Origin: Pseudomonas sp. GV085 | GTDB taxonomy: Bacteria > Pseudomonadota > Gammaproteobacteria > Pseudomonadales > Pseudomonadaceae | Length of the DNA: 64,000 nt | Assembly (NCBI RefSeq): GCF_003050925.1 | Contig: NZ_QAOV01000008.1 | Location: forward strand, 1-64,000 | Direction: 5' to 3' | In this document: positions 1 to 8,791 of the stretch, piece by piece | How the letters are laid out: each line of letters starts with the position of its first letter | Position numbering within the stretch: the stretch's first letter is position 1 | Program-made: the position numbers and the translations under genes | Notes under the pieces: generated by a model | What the model was told of the DNA's origin: nothing | Seen by the model: only the letters and a program-made list of their open reading frames with translations | Database searches by the model: none

Positions 1-1050
1 GGTTTCGCCCCTTCGTACCCACCGGCGCCTGTCATATTCGCCCGCGTAGACCCTCAAGAACCGGGCTTCTATGTGGTGCCCAAACGCATGACCCGGGAGG
101 CATTGGAGGCCACGCTGTTTGCCACGCCCGATGCCGCCGTGATGCGCAAGTTTCGGGCACTCAATCCTGAGCAAGGTGATATCAAGGCCGGCTCGTTGAT
201 CGTGCTGAGCGACCCGAACAACACCTCCTGCACCTATCAGGAAGCGCAGCTGATGCAGGCCGCGCAGCAGGTCAAGGCAGCCCTTGATCCCCTGACGCCG
301 GTGGAGGCCGAATTTATGCACCGCCACGGCGCTGAAATCGCCAGTTTTACCGGTGAGACTTCGACCTGGCTCGGCGTCAGCGCGGCGGTAATGGAAAAGC
401 ACCTGACCCGACTGCGTGACACCCTGCAAGCCATGGAACGCCTGCATCAGGACAGCTATCGCCAACACGGCCACCTCAAATCACCGCAGTTCTTCGCCGA
501 GCGCGCACGCCTGCTCGCGCAACTGGATGCCCACCTACTGAATTCCACTCGACTGCGTGGCTCCACGACCTTGGGTGATCATCCCAAGCTAAAAACGGCG
601 CTCGGCATTTCCAGTCGCAGTCTGGTGCACCACTGGGACAAGGCTGGTGCGCCTGGACAGATACCGGGGTATTCCACTCATGTGAATGCGGTCAGTCGGG
701 CGGCGAAGTACATGGGCGCTGGTGGTTACATCGGCATTGGCATTGGCGGAGTTTCTTCGTTGCTGGCTATTCAAGAAGTTTGTGTTGGTGACTCTGGAAC
801 GGCTTGTGAGAAGGTTAAATTTACTGAAGGAGGGAAATTTTTCGGATCCACAGCAGGTGGGATGGCGGGCGGGGTGGGCGTGCCTTGGGCTGGTCGTTCT
901 GTTTGCTTGGCGCTAGGGGCTAGCACGGCAGTAGGTGGAGTGATCTGCTTTGCGGCCTTGGTAGGGATTGGCACATGGGTGGGGACAGAAGAGGGGGGTA
1001 GGGGGGGCGAATACGTAGGTGAGAAAATATTTGAAGTAAAGCAGCCATGA
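1..1050 (+). CDS. LysM-like, glycine-zipper protein, candidate pore-forming toxin (5' partial)
   Basis: The reading frame is open from base 1, so the N-terminus lies outside the window; the first in-frame start seen is GTG at 73, which need not be used. The first ~65 residues (YVVPKRMTREALEATLF ... IKAGSLIVL) resemble a LysM fold. A mostly helical middle follows. The last ~110 residues are glycine-rich and hydrophobic in three blocks (residues about 213-233, 255-274 and 277-304, counted from 73), like glycine-zipper membrane inserters. Its stop overlaps the start of a small membrane protein (ATGA at 1047-1050), which suggests a secreted pore-forming effector followed by its immunity gene. That function is inferred from architecture only; no catalytic motif is visible. 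Lower-GC wording near the 3' end (about 770-850) differs from the nuo genes and may reflect transfer. Confidence 0.6.
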   Translation, partial: GFAPSYPPAPVIFARVDPQEPGFYVVPKRMTREALEATLFATPDAAVMRKFRALNPEQGDIKAGSLIVLSDPNNTSCTYQEAQLMQAAQQVKAALDPLTPVEAEFMHRHGAEIASFTGETSTWLGVSAAVMEKHLTRLRDTLQAMERLHQDSYRQHGHLKSPQFFAERARLLAQLDAHLLNSTRLRGSTTLGDHPKLKTALGISSRSLVHHWDKAGAPGQIPGYSTHVNAVSRAAKYMGAGGYIGIGIGGVSSLLAIQEVCVGDSGTACEKVKFTEGGKFFGSTAGGMAGGVGVPWAGRSVCLALGASTAVGGVICFAALVGIGTWVGTEEGGRGGEYVGEKIFEVKQP

Positions 1051-1436
1051 CCAGCATCGACACATGGTCTCCGTGGATTGCAATTACTGTTGCCGGCGGC
1101 CCAATTCTGGTGGGCGTTGTGAACATCGCTTACTGCTTCTACCTGAGCCGCCGTCATCTGGATGCCATGATGGAAGCCTTGAAAAACAGTCGCCACATCC
1201 TCATTTGGGGGCCAGTATGGCGGCGCCAGGGCTGGTTTGGAGGGTATGCGCTGGTCTCTACAATTGCCGGTATGGTGGTGTGGCCGAAAGCGTACATCCG
1301 CTATGGCCAAGTGGCCTCTGAAGATATCGAGAATTTTCCGCCTCACCTGAAACGTCTTCTGGTCATTTATGCAGTGGGTGTGACCGTCACTCTAATTGGG
1401 ATGACGATTACATACGTGCTACTGGAACTCAGATAA
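1047..1436 (+). CDS. Small three-TM membrane protein, candidate immunity protein
   Basis: A 129-aa protein whose ATG overlaps the stop of the upstream gene by four bases, so the two are translationally coupled. Three hydrophobic helices can be seen: residues about 10-33, 62-80 and 104-127, separated by short basic or acidic loops (SRRHLDAMMEALKNSRH; EDIENFPPHLKR). No domain is recognised. A small polytopic protein directly after a glycine-zipper protein is the usual arrangement for immunity to a pore-forming toxin, since inner-membrane immunity proteins block colicin-type and T6SS pore-forming effectors in the bilayer. This role is inferred. It could instead be an unrelated membrane protein, but the tight coupling argues for a joint function. 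Confidence 0.6.
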   Translation: MTSIDTWSPWIAITVAGGPILVGVVNIAYCFYLSRRHLDAMMEALKNSRHILIWGPVWRRQGWFGGYALVSTIAGMVVWPKAYIRYGQVASEDIENFPPHLKRLLVIYAVGVTVTLIGMTITYVLLELR

Positions 1437-1458
1437 CTCGATGGACCCATAACGCAAA

Positions 1459-1480
1459 AACGGCACCCGAAGGTGCCGTT
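1459..1480 (-). terminator. Rho-independent terminator of the nuo operon
   Basis: Perfect 9-bp stem (AACGGCACC / GGTGCCGTT) with a 4-nt loop. Read on the minus strand the stem is followed by a T-run (GTTTTTGCG), and it lies 31 bp past the nuoN stop. On the plus strand it is followed by TTCCATTTTCT, so it may also end the toxin/immunity transcript coming the other way. Confidence 0.8.
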
Positions 1481-1510
1481 TCCATTTTCTACCGAGTGTC
1501 GCTCAAACGA

Positions 1511-2974
1511 TCAACCTGCCAACCCCGACTGTTGAACCAGGTTCAACAACGGTTGTGGGTACAGGCCGAGGAAGAACGCCAGTACCGCGATGGCCAGCAG
1601 CATCACGCCGCCTGCACGTTGTTCCCAGTGCAGCTGGGCGTCGACGCGACGCAGGTTCGGTTCGATCAGGTACAGGGTGACCATGACGCGCAGGTAGTAG
1701 AACACGCCGATGGCGCTGCCCAGAACCAGCGAGCCGACCAGCCACCACTGATGGGACTCGACGCCGGTGGCGATGATGTAGAACTTGCCGATGAAGCCCG
1801 CGGTCAGCGGGATACCGGCCAGGGACAGCATCATCACGGTCAGCACAGCGGTCAGGTACGGACGGCGCCAGAACAGGCCGCGGTATTCGTACAGGGCGTC
1901 TGCGTCACGGCCTTTGTACGGCGAGGACATCAGGGTGATCACACCGAAAGCACCGAGGCTGGTGATCACGTAGGTGACCAGGTACACGCCGATGGCTTCC
2001 ACGGCCAGACCCTTGCTCGCCACCAGGGCGATCAGCAGGTAGCCGAAGTGGGCGATGGACGAGTAACCCAGCAGACGCTTGAGGTTGCTCTGAGTCAGGG
2101 CCAGCAGGTTACCGAACAGGATCGACGCGATGGCGATGATGGTCAGCACGTTGCTCAGCACGCCGCTGCTCGCCGCTGGCGAGATCTGGAACAGACGCAC
2201 CATCACCGCGAACACAGCCACTTTGGAAGCGGTAGCGAGGAACGCTGCAACCGGTGCCGGAGCACCTTCGTACACGTCTGGAGTCCAGAGGTGGAAGGGT
2301 ACCAGCGACAGCTTGAACGCCAGGCCGATCAGCATCATGCCCAGGCCCAGCTGTGCCAGCGAGCTTGGCAGTCCGGTGGCCGCCAGGGCCTGGCCGATGC
2401 CGACGAAGCTCAGGGAACCGGCGTCAGCGTAGAGCAGGGCCATACCGAACAACAGGAACGCCGAACCGGCCGCCGACAGCACCATGTACTTGATACCGGC
2501 TTCCAGCGAGCGCTTGTTGAAGAAGGCATAGGCCACCAGACCGTAGACCGGCACCGACAGCAGTTCAAGGCCTACGAACAAGCCGGCCAGGTGCTGCGCG
2601 CTGACCAGAACCAGGCCACCGGCGGCGGCCATCAGGATCAGCAGGTACAGTTCTTCACGGTTGCCCGGGTAACCCGTACCGCCATCGCCGAGGTAGGCGT
2701 GGGCGAGGGTCACACAAGCGAGGGTGGCGACCAGGATCAGCGCCATGTACAGGCAAGCGAAGCTGTCGATCTGCAGCAGTGGGGTCACGGCCAATGGCGC
2801 GACTTTCAAGGCAGGCAGGATCGAAAGCAGTGCCAGGTTCAGACCCGCCACGGACAGCAGGAAGGTCTGGGAGTGGTTGCGGCGCCAGGCGATCGCCAGC
2901 ATCACCACGATGATCGTGGCGCTGGTGATCAACAACGGCGCAAGCGCGATAAAGTGTTGAGTCGTGAATTCCAT
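1511..2974 (-). CDS. nuoN: NADH-quinone oxidoreductase subunit N
   Basis: Membrane-arm subunit of complex I, an antiporter-like proton-translocating subunit of about 14 helices in the inner membrane. The start chosen is the ATG at 2974 (protein begins MEFTTQHFIALAPLL, 487 aa, the usual family length); an in-frame extension to 3037 would run into nuoM and is rejected. Family signatures are the FKLSLVPFHLWTPDVYEGAP segment, carrying the conserved Lys in a broken helix, and the LLGYSSIAHFGY segment. Last gene of the operon: 7 bp after the nuoM stop and followed by a terminator at 1459-1480. Confidence 0.97.
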   Translation of the reverse strand: MEFTTQHFIALAPLLITSATIIVVMLAIAWRRNHSQTFLLSVAGLNLALLSILPALKVAPLAVTPLLQIDSFACLYMALILVATLACVTLAHAYLGDGGTGYPGNREELYLLILMAAAGGLVLVSAQHLAGLFVGLELLSVPVYGLVAYAFFNKRSLEAGIKYMVLSAAGSAFLLFGMALLYADAGSLSFVGIGQALAATGLPSSLAQLGLGMMLIGLAFKLSLVPFHLWTPDVYEGAPAPVAAFLATASKVAVFAVMVRLFQISPAASSGVLSNVLTIIAIASILFGNLLALTQSNLKRLLGYSSIAHFGYLLIALVASKGLAVEAIGVYLVTYVITSLGAFGVITLMSSPYKGRDADALYEYRGLFWRRPYLTAVLTVMMLSLAGIPLTAGFIGKFYIIATGVESHQWWLVGSLVLGSAIGVFYYLRVMVTLYLIEPNLRRVDAQLHWEQRAGGVMLLAIAVLAFFLGLYPQPLLNLVQQSGLAG

Positions 2975-2981
2975 AGCGCTC

Positions 2982-4514
2982 TTACCGGGCCGAAGCGAGT
3001 TGAGTGAAGGCGGTGCCGAGCCACTGCTGCACGCCATGCATCGTAGCGGCAGAGGTATCGAGGAACGGTTGTGGGTACACGCCGATGTAAATCAGCAGTG
3101 CGGCCAGACCGACCACCATGATCATTTCGCGACCGTCCATGCCATGCAACACCGCGTCCGATTTCGACGGGCCGAAGTAGGCACGGTGGATCATGATCAG
3201 CGAGTAGACCGAACCGAACACCAGGCCGGACGTCGCGATGATGGTGACCCATGGAGCGATCGGGAAGGTGCCGATCAGGATCAGGAACTCACCGACGAAG
3301 TTACCGGTCGCCGGCAAGCCCAGGGACGCGGCGGCGAAGAACAGGCTGAGGGCCGGCAGGTAGGCGATCTTCGACCACAGGCCGCCCATTTCACGCATGT
3401 CGCGGGTGTGGGTGCGCTCGTACAACTGGCCACTCAGGATAAAGAGTGCCGCCGCCGACAGGCCGTGGGCCAGCATCTGCATCACTGCACCCTGCAGCGC
3501 CAGTTGGCTGCCGGAGTAGATGCCGATCAGTACGAAGCCCATGTGGGAGACGGACGAGAAGGCAATCAGACGCTTGATGTCGGTTTGCGCGAACGCCAGG
3601 AACGCACCGTAGAAGATCCCGATCAGACCCAGGGTCATCGCAAACGGCGCGAACTCGGCCGAGGCATTCGGGAACAACGGCAGGGCGAAACGCAGCAGGC
3701 CGTAGGCCGCCGTTTTCAGCAAGATACCGGCGAGGTCGACGGAACCTGCGGTCGGTGCCTGGGCGTGAGCGTCAGGCAACCAGGAGTGGAACGGCACCAC
3801 GGGCAGCTTGACCGCGAAGGCGATGAAGAAACCGAGCATCAGGATGTACTCGGTGGTCGTCGACATCCTGGTTTTCAACAGATCGGCGTAGTTGAAAGTA
3901 ATCACGCCGGTGTCGTTGAAGTTGACCAGCACCAGACCCAGGATCGCCACCAGCATGATCAGGCCGGAAGCCTGAGTGAAGATGAAGAACTTGGTCGCCG
4001 CGTAGATCCGGGTTTTCTTGCCGTCCGAAGAACTGTGACCCCAGAGCGCGATGAGGAAGTACATCGGCACCAGCATCATTTCCCAGAAGAAGAAGAACAT
4101 GAACAGGTCGAGGGCGAGGAACACGCCGACGACACCGCCCAGGATCCACATCAGGTTCAGGTGGAAGAAGCCCACGTGACGCTGGATCTCTTTCCACGAG
4201 CAGAGTACCGAGAGGACACCCAGCAGGCCGGTCAGCAGGATCATCAACAGCGACAGGCCGTCGAGGGCCAGGTGCACGTTGATGCCGAAGCGCTGGATCC
4301 AGACGTGTTTGTACTCAAGCGCCCAGGTCGGATCGGCGCCAGGCTTTGGTGCAAATGAATAGTCACCGTTGGCCCACAGCCAGAGGCCGAGGGAGAGCAG
4401 CAGGGACATGGTGATCAGCGCAATCCAGCGCGGGAGGGTGGCGCCGAAGCGCTCACCCATCCAGCACAGCAGGCCGCCGATGAAGGGGATCAGGATTAGC
4501 CAAGGCAGAATCAT
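2982..4514 (-). CDS. nuoM: NADH-quinone oxidoreductase subunit M
   Basis: Antiporter-like proton-pumping subunit of complex I, 510 aa, hydrophobic throughout. Diagnostic segments are FFFFWEMMLVPMYFLIALWG (conserved TM5 Glu), AVKLPVVPFHSWLPDAHAQA (TM7 Lys and Pro) and RLIAFSSVSHMGFVLIGIYS. The start MILPWLILIPFIGG matches the family N-terminus. Lies between nuoL (39-bp gap) and nuoN (7-bp gap) in the same transcript. Confidence 0.97.
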   Translation of the reverse strand: MILPWLILIPFIGGLLCWMGERFGATLPRWIALITMSLLLSLGLWLWANGDYSFAPKPGADPTWALEYKHVWIQRFGINVHLALDGLSLLMILLTGLLGVLSVLCSWKEIQRHVGFFHLNLMWILGGVVGVFLALDLFMFFFFWEMMLVPMYFLIALWGHSSSDGKKTRIYAATKFFIFTQASGLIMLVAILGLVLVNFNDTGVITFNYADLLKTRMSTTTEYILMLGFFIAFAVKLPVVPFHSWLPDAHAQAPTAGSVDLAGILLKTAAYGLLRFALPLFPNASAEFAPFAMTLGLIGIFYGAFLAFAQTDIKRLIAFSSVSHMGFVLIGIYSGSQLALQGAVMQMLAHGLSAAALFILSGQLYERTHTRDMREMGGLWSKIAYLPALSLFFAAASLGLPATGNFVGEFLILIGTFPIAPWVTIIATSGLVFGSVYSLIMIHRAYFGPSKSDAVLHGMDGREMIMVVGLAALLIYIGVYPQPFLDTSAATMHGVQQWLGTAFTQLASAR

Positions 4515-4553
4515 GACGGGTTCGTTTCCTTTCGCAAATTCGCAAGGTTCATA

Positions 4554-6407
4554 TCAGACCGCTACCAGCACGACGGCGCCGATGACCAGCACGGCACCAG
4601 CAGCCATCGAGGCGGCATACCAACGCAGTTGACCGGTCTCGGTACGGCTCAGGGCGGTGTGACCGCCTTTGGCCATGCGCGGGATCAGACCGATGGTCTG
4701 GTCGAGCGGGTCTTTGCGCAGGATGTGGCTGATCGCCAGGTACGGCTTGACGAACAGTTTGTCGTAGATCCAGTCGAAGCCCCAGGCAGCGAACCACCAG
4801 GCCGAGAGGACACGGCCGATGCCGCTGTTGGCGACGGCGGTGACGAAGCGACGCTTGCCGAGGAACAGCAGTGCGGCCAGCAGGATACCGGACAGGGCGA
4901 TGGCGCCCGAAGCGATTTCCAGGCTGTGCTTGGCTTCGCCGCCGGCATGGCCGGCGCTTTCCGGCAGCACACCATGCAGCGGTGGAACGATCATCGCGCC
5001 GATGGCGGTGGACAATACGATCAGTACCGACAGTGGCAGCCAGTGGGCAATGCCGTGACCGGCGTGGGCTTCGGTCTTCACTTCACCGTGGAACGCGATG
5101 AAGATCAGGCGGAAGGTGTAGAGCGAAGTCATGAACGCGCCGACCAGACCTGCATAGAGCAGACCGTGGTTGCCGCTGGCGAACGCTTCCCAGAGGATTT
5201 CGTCCTTGGAGTAGAAGCCTGCGGTCACCAGAGGCAGGGCCGCCAGGGCCGCGCCGCCGACGATGAAGCTGGCGTAGGCCAGTGGCAGTTTCTTCCACAG
5301 ACCGCCCATCTTGAAGATGTTCTGCTCGTGGTGGCAGGCAACGATCACCGAACCGGACGCAAGGAACAGCAGGGCCTTGAAGAAGGCGTGGGTCATCAGG
5401 TGGAAGATCGCGCCATCCCAGGCACCGACGCCCAGGGCCAGGAACATGTAGCCGATCTGGCTCATGGTCGAGTAGGCGAGGATACGCTTGATGTCGGTCT
5501 GAACCAGGGCTGCGAAACCTGCGAGAACCAGGGTCACACCACCGACGATTCCTACCAGATGCAGGATTTCCGGCGCCAGGGTGAACAGGCCGTGGGTACG
5601 GGCGATCAGGTAGACGCCAGCGGTCACCATGGTTGCGGCGTGGATCAGTGCCGAAACTGGAGTCGGGCCGGCCATCGCATCCGCCAGCCAGGTTTGCAGT
5701 GGCAGTTGCGCGGATTTACCGACAGCGCCGCCCAGCAGCATCAGGGTGGCCATGACCATCCAGAAATCGCCGGACTGGAATTTCTGCGGCGCCAGCACCA
5801 GCAGTTCCTGGATGTTCAGGGTGCCCAGTTGGGCAAACAGAATGAACAGGCCGATGGCCATGAACACGTCGCCGATACGGGTCACGATGAAGGCCTTGAG
5901 TGCGGCGTTACCGTTGTTGCGGTTGCTGTAGTAGAAACCGATCAACAGGTACGAGCACAGGCCCACGCCTTCCCAACCGAAGTACACGAACAGCAGGTTA
6001 TCGGCCAGGACCAGGAACAGCATGCTGGCGATAAACAGGTTGGTGTAGGCGAAGAAACGCGAGTAGCCGTCTTCACCGCGCATGTACCAGGAGGCGAACA
6101 GGTGGATCAGGAAGCCGACGCCGACGACCACACCGAGCATGGTTACGGACAGGCCATCCAGGTGCAGGGCGAAGTTCGGCGTGAAGCCTTCCACCGCCAT
6201 CCATTGCCACAGCACCTGGGTGTAGTGGCCGCCTTCCGGCGGGGCGACGTTGAATTGCCAGATCACGTAGGACGCGACGATCGCAGACAGGCCAATGGAG
6301 CCGACGCCGATCAGCGCCGAGAGGTTTTCCGAGAGGCGTCCCCGGGAGAACGCCAGCAGCACAAAACCGATCAGAGGGAACAGGAAAGTCAGATAGAGAA
6401 GGTTCAT
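4554..6407 (-). CDS. nuoL: NADH-quinone oxidoreductase subunit L
   Basis: Distal proton-pumping subunit of complex I, 617 aa. The N-terminal antiporter domain shows YFGWEGVGLCSYLLIGFYYS and GKSAQLPLQTWLADAMAGPT, both conserved in NuoL. The C-terminal third (DWIYDKLFVKPYLAISHIL onward) matches the long lateral helix and final TM that are specific to NuoL and absent from NuoM/N. Its ATG overlaps the nuoK stop by four bases (ATGA, 6404-6407), so translation is coupled. Confidence 0.97.
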   Translation of the reverse strand: MNLLYLTFLFPLIGFVLLAFSRGRLSENLSALIGVGSIGLSAIVASYVIWQFNVAPPEGGHYTQVLWQWMAVEGFTPNFALHLDGLSVTMLGVVVGVGFLIHLFASWYMRGEDGYSRFFAYTNLFIASMLFLVLADNLLFVYFGWEGVGLCSYLLIGFYYSNRNNGNAALKAFIVTRIGDVFMAIGLFILFAQLGTLNIQELLVLAPQKFQSGDFWMVMATLMLLGGAVGKSAQLPLQTWLADAMAGPTPVSALIHAATMVTAGVYLIARTHGLFTLAPEILHLVGIVGGVTLVLAGFAALVQTDIKRILAYSTMSQIGYMFLALGVGAWDGAIFHLMTHAFFKALLFLASGSVIVACHHEQNIFKMGGLWKKLPLAYASFIVGGAALAALPLVTAGFYSKDEILWEAFASGNHGLLYAGLVGAFMTSLYTFRLIFIAFHGEVKTEAHAGHGIAHWLPLSVLIVLSTAIGAMIVPPLHGVLPESAGHAGGEAKHSLEIASGAIALSGILLAALLFLGKRRFVTAVANSGIGRVLSAWWFAAWGFDWIYDKLFVKPYLAISHILRKDPLDQTIGLIPRMAKGGHTALSRTETGQLRWYAASMAAGAVLVIGAVVLVAV

Positions 6408-6712
6408 CCGCGCATCTCACTGGCAGCGTCGATATCGAGCGTGTGGAAGCGGCGATACAGTTGCAGCAGGATCGCCAGGCCAATACTGGCCTCGGCGGCT
6501 GCCAGGCTGATCACCAGGATGAACATGATCTGTCCATCCGGCTGCGCCCAGCGGCTACCGGCAACGATGAACGCCAAAGCGGAGGCATTCATCATGACCT
6601 CCAGGCTCATCAGCACGAAGAGGATGTTGCGGCGGACCATCAGGCCGACCAGACCGAGGCAGAACAGGATGCCGGCGACCGCCAGACCATGCTCCATAGG
6701 GATAGCAGGCAT
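6404..6712 (-). CDS. nuoK: NADH-quinone oxidoreductase subunit K
   Basis: Small three-helix membrane subunit of complex I that takes part in the proton path through conserved glutamates; one lies in VLMSLEVMMNA and one in SLAAAEASIGLAI. Two in-frame ATGs exist (6718 and 6712). The Shine-Dalgarno AAGGAG is 8 nt from the ATG at 6712 but only 2 nt from 6718, so 6712 (102 aa, MPAIPMEHGLAVAG) is chosen, which also equals the usual Pseudomonas length. Packed between nuoJ and nuoL with overlapping ends. Confidence 0.94.
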   Translation of the reverse strand: MPAIPMEHGLAVAGILFCLGLVGLMVRRNILFVLMSLEVMMNASALAFIVAGSRWAQPDGQIMFILVISLAAAEASIGLAILLQLYRRFHTLDIDAASEMRG

Positions 6713-6714
6713 CG

Positions 6715-7218
6715 TCATTGCTCCTTGGCTTCGTTACGGCCCAGATGGAACGCCGTGACGGCTGCGGCGAGCAGCAGCATCGAGGCGAGTTCGACCACCA
6801 GCAGGTAAGGACCGAACAGGCTGATGCCCACGGCCTTGGCGTCTACGGTGGCGTGGCCGACGGCCTGGCCGCTTTGCTGGGAGAACAGCACATACAGCAG
6901 TTCCACCAGCAGCAGCGCGGCGAGGGCGACCGGGCCGCCCCAGATACCGGGCTTGAGCCAGGCGCGTTCTTGCTGAGCCGAGGCTGGCCCCAGGTTCAGC
7001 ATCATCACCACGAACACGAACAGCACCATGATGGCGCCAGCGTAGGCGATCACTTCCAGGACACCGGCGAACGGTGCGCCGAGGGCGAAGAACGTCATCG
7101 CCACGGCGATCAGCGAAATGATCAGGTAGAGCAGGGCGTGCACAGGGTTGGTGTTGGTGATCACGCGAAGCGTGGACACCACAGCGATACCCGATGCGAA
7201 ATAGAAAGCGAATTCCAT
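6715..7218 (-). CDS. nuoJ: NADH-quinone oxidoreductase subunit J
   Basis: Five-helix membrane subunit of complex I at the junction between the quinone site and the antiporter modules, 167 aa. The family segment PVHALLYLIISLIAVAMTFF and the pi-bulge region FAGVLEVIAYAGAIMVLFVF are clear. Starts 9 bp after nuoI. Confidence 0.96.
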   Translation of the reverse strand: MEFAFYFASGIAVVSTLRVITNTNPVHALLYLIISLIAVAMTFFALGAPFAGVLEVIAYAGAIMVLFVFVVMMLNLGPASAQQERAWLKPGIWGGPVALAALLLVELLYVLFSQQSGQAVGHATVDAKAVGISLFGPYLLVVELASMLLLAAAVTAFHLGRNEAKEQ

Positions 7219-7227
7219 CTTTCTTCC

Positions 7228-7773
7228 TTAAGGCAGCAAGCTCTTCACGTTGATCGGCTGGGCTTCATTCTGCGCGGAGCCTTTCGGCTTACCGGCAATC
7301 GCCATACCTGCAACACGATAGAAGTTGTAATCAGGGTTTTTGCCGGGGCCGGAGATCAAAAGATCTTCTTTCTCGTACACCAGGTCCTGACGTTTGAACT
7401 CGGCCATTTCGAAATCCGGCGTCAGCTGGATCGCGGTGGTCGGGCAGGCTTCCTCGCAGAGGCCGCAAAAGATGCAGCGCGAGAAGTTGATGCGGAAGAA
7501 GTCCGGGTACCAGCGACCGTCTTCGGTTTCAGCTTTCTGCAGCGAGATGCAACCGACCGGGCACGCCACGGCGCACAGGTTGCACGCTACGCAACGCTCT
7601 TCACCGTCGGGGTCGCGGGTCAGCACGATACGCCCACGGTAGCGCGGCGGCAGGTAGACCGGTTCTTCCGGGTACTGCAGCGTGTCGCGCTTGCGGAAGG
7701 CGTGGCCGAAAATCATCACCAGGCTGCGAAGCTGGGTGTAGAAGCCATGCACGATGTCAAAAATGTACTTCAT
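7228..7773 (-). CDS. nuoI: NADH-quinone oxidoreductase subunit I (8Fe ferredoxin-like)
   Basis: Peripheral-arm subunit carrying two [4Fe-4S] clusters (N6a, N6b) that pass electrons toward NuoB and quinone. Both ferredoxin motifs are intact: CVACNLCAVACPV and CIFCGLCEEACPT. 181 aa, with an amphipathic N-terminus (MKYIFDIVHGFYTQLRSLVM) typical of the family. Located 10 bp after nuoH. Confidence 0.97.
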   Translation of the reverse strand: MKYIFDIVHGFYTQLRSLVMIFGHAFRKRDTLQYPEEPVYLPPRYRGRIVLTRDPDGEERCVACNLCAVACPVGCISLQKAETEDGRWYPDFFRINFSRCIFCGLCEEACPTTAIQLTPDFEMAEFKRQDLVYEKEDLLISGPGKNPDYNFYRVAGMAIAGKPKGSAQNEAQPINVKSLLP

Positions 7774-7783
7774 GATTCTATCC

Positions 7784-8791
7784 TCACTGAGCCGCGACGG
7801 CGGGCGTGTTGAGCAACACGATCGCAGCGGTCACCAGCATGTTGACGAGGGTCAGCGGCAGGCAGAACTTCCAGCTGAAATCCATCACTTGGTCATACCG
7901 TGGGCGCGGAATCGAGGCGCGCAGCAGGATGAAGAACATGATGAAGAACGCGGTTTTCAACGCGAACCAGATGAACGGGATCTGCGGCAGAATGCCGAAC
8001 GGACCGTGCCAGCCACCGAAGAACAAGGTCACCAGCAGCGCCGAAATCAACACGATGCCGATGTACTCGCCGACGAAGAACATGCCCCATTTCATGCCGG
8101 CGTATTCAATGTGGTAACCGTCGGCCAGTTCCTGTTCCGCTTCCGGCTGGTCGAACGGGTGACGGTGAGTCACGGCGACGCCAGCGATGAAGAAGGTCAG
8201 GAAACCGAAGATCTGCGGAATGACGAACCACAGATTCTGCGCCTGGTATTCGACGATGTCGCGCATGTTGAACGAGCCAACCTGGATCACGATGCCCATC
8301 AGCGACAGGCCCATGAACACTTCGTACGACACGGTTTGTGCCGAGGCCCGCAAGCTGCCCAGCAGGGCGAACTTGTTGTTGCTCGACCAGCCGGCGAACA
8401 GCACCGCGTAGACCGACAGGCCAGCCATGGCGAAGAAGAACAGGATGCCGATGTTGATGTCCGCGACACCCCAGGTCGGGGTGATCGGGATGATCGCGAA
8501 GGCAATCAGCAAGGCGCTCATGGCCACGACCGGCGCCAAAGTGAAGATCACTTTGTCGGCGAACGGCGGGGTCCAGTCTTCCTTGAAGAACATCTTGATC
8601 ATGTCGGCGGCGATCTGGAACGCGCCGAACGGGCCGACGCGGTTCGGACCGTAACGGTCCTGCCAGAGGGCGAGCAGGCGACGCTCGACCCAGCTCAGCA
8701 GGGCGCCGCAAACCACCACGGCGAGCAGAATCACCACGGCCTTGAGGACCGCGATGATGATGTCGATCACTTCAGGAGTGAACAAGGTCAT
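7784..8791 (-). CDS. nuoH: NADH-quinone oxidoreductase subunit H
   Basis: Membrane subunit that forms most of the quinone-binding chamber, 335 aa with eight predicted helices. Signature stretches LLSWVERRLLALWQDRYGPN and RASIPRPRYDQVMDFSWKF are present, as is the acidic loop EAEQELADGYHIEYAGMKWG. Overlaps the nuoG stop by four bases (ATGA, 8788-8791). Confidence 0.97.
   Translation of the reverse strand: MTLFTPEVIDIIIAVLKAVVILLAVVVCGALLSWVERRLLALWQDRYGPNRVGPFGAFQIAADMIKMFFKEDWTPPFADKVIFTLAPVVAMSALLIAFAIIPITPTWGVADINIGILFFFAMAGLSVYAVLFAGWSSNNKFALLGSLRASAQTVSYEVFMGLSLMGIVIQVGSFNMRDIVEYQAQNLWFVIPQIFGFLTFFIAGVAVTHRHPFDQPEAEQELADGYHIEYAGMKWGMFFVGEYIGIVLISALLVTLFFGGWHGPFGILPQIPFIWFALKTAFFIMFFILLRASIPRPRYDQVMDFSWKFCLPLTLVNMLVTAAIVLLNTPAVAAQ

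Noticed and set aside
1496..3007. Long plus-strand open frame opposite nuoN
   Set aside because: Gln/His-rich antisense of a membrane protein; the opposite strand is clearly nuoN.
4629..6758. 709-aa plus-strand frame opposite nuoL and nuoK
   Set aside because: Antisense of conserved complex I genes; compositional artefact of high-GC coding.
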